From Candidatus Omnitrophota bacterium (lineage in GTDB: Bacteria > Omnitrophota > Gorgyraeia > Gorgyraeales > Gorgyraeaceae): a stretch of DNA of 5,620 nt. The notes beneath the pieces were generated by a model that did no database searches, was not told where the DNA came from, and saw only the letters and a list, made by a program, of their open reading frames with translations. Position 1 is the stretch's first letter; each line of letters starts with the position of its first letter. The DNA is taken from positions 1 through 5,620 of the forward strand of contig JAHIUV010000044.1 in assembly GCA_018817035.1 (NCBI GenBank), given 5' to 3'. The translations under genes and the position numbers were made by a program. Positions 5,527-5,620 of the stretch are shown here, one piece after another.

Positions 5527-5620
5527 TTATTTCTTTACCGCATCTACAAGTTTTTTAAACGAGGGGCTATCATTTACTGCCATGTCAGCCAATGTCTTCC
5601 TGTTGAGCCGCACCTTTGAG
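5527..5620 (-). CDS. rplT: 50S ribosomal protein L20, C-terminal 30 residues (partial)
   Basis: The frame enters from the right edge and reads SKVRLNRKTLADMAVNDSPS, then FKKLVDAVKK and TAA. This matches the C-terminal tail of L20, where the family has a LNRK-LADLAV-D--AF--LV pattern before a basic end. L20 binds 23S rRNA and is needed for early assembly of the large subunit; in several bacteria it also represses its own operon. The rest of the gene (about 85-90 residues) should lie outside the window, probably preceded by rpmI and infC. Its position upstream of pheS/pheT fits the classic cluster, although ktrB-ktrA intervene here. Confidence 0.93.
   Translation of the reverse strand, partial: SKVRLNRKTLADMAVNDSPSFKKLVDAVKK

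Overview
The window is one stretch of a compact bacterial chromosome with every recognisable gene on the minus strand. In transcription order, from high to low coordinate, these are: the end of rplT (ribosomal protein L20), ktrB and ktrA (a two-subunit K+ uptake system), pheS (phenylalanyl-tRNA synthetase alpha), a small exported protein of unknown function, and most of pheT (phenylalanyl-tRNA synthetase beta, running off the left edge). The last four gaps are short (68, 10, 30 and 25 bases). No intrinsic terminator is visible between rplT and pheT, so a single long transcript or two overlapping ones is plausible.

The backbone rplT ... pheS ... pheT is the classic infC-rpmI-rplT-pheS-pheT translation cluster, but it is interrupted twice. 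A complete ktrB-ktrA pair sits between rplT and pheS, and a signal-peptide protein with fibre-like sequence sits between pheS and pheT. The beta subunit is also unusual: its N-terminal B1 segment runs straight into the B3/B4 region, with no room for the EMAP-type tRNA-binding OB fold (B2) found in most bacterial PheT proteins.

The exported protein carries a TTYYPAPYGAYDEL segment just after its signal peptide, then AIG...AELDVNGTI and GASGTF...TITV..GIITSI segments. From memory, this combination recurs in proteins of candidate phyla such as Omnitrophota (former OP3) and its relatives. Together with frequent ATA and AGG codons and the intergenic repeats, this makes an uncultivated Omnitrophota-like bacterium a reasonable but unproven guess.

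Region by region: 1-1755 pheT; 1781-2182 exported small protein; 2213-3229 pheS; 3240-3923 ktrA, with a perfect 11-bp inverted repeat inside the gene; 3963-3990 four tandem heptamers in the ktrB-ktrA gap; 3992-5350 ktrB; 5351-5526 the only sizeable intergenic space, filled with degenerate interspersed and palindromic repeats; 5527-5620 the last 30 codons of rplT. PheS and PheT form the (alpha-beta)2 enzyme that charges tRNA-Phe. KtrB and KtrA form a membrane K+ channel or transporter with its cytoplasmic nucleotide-gated ring. No CRISPR array, tRNA, rRNA, transposase or defence gene is visible.
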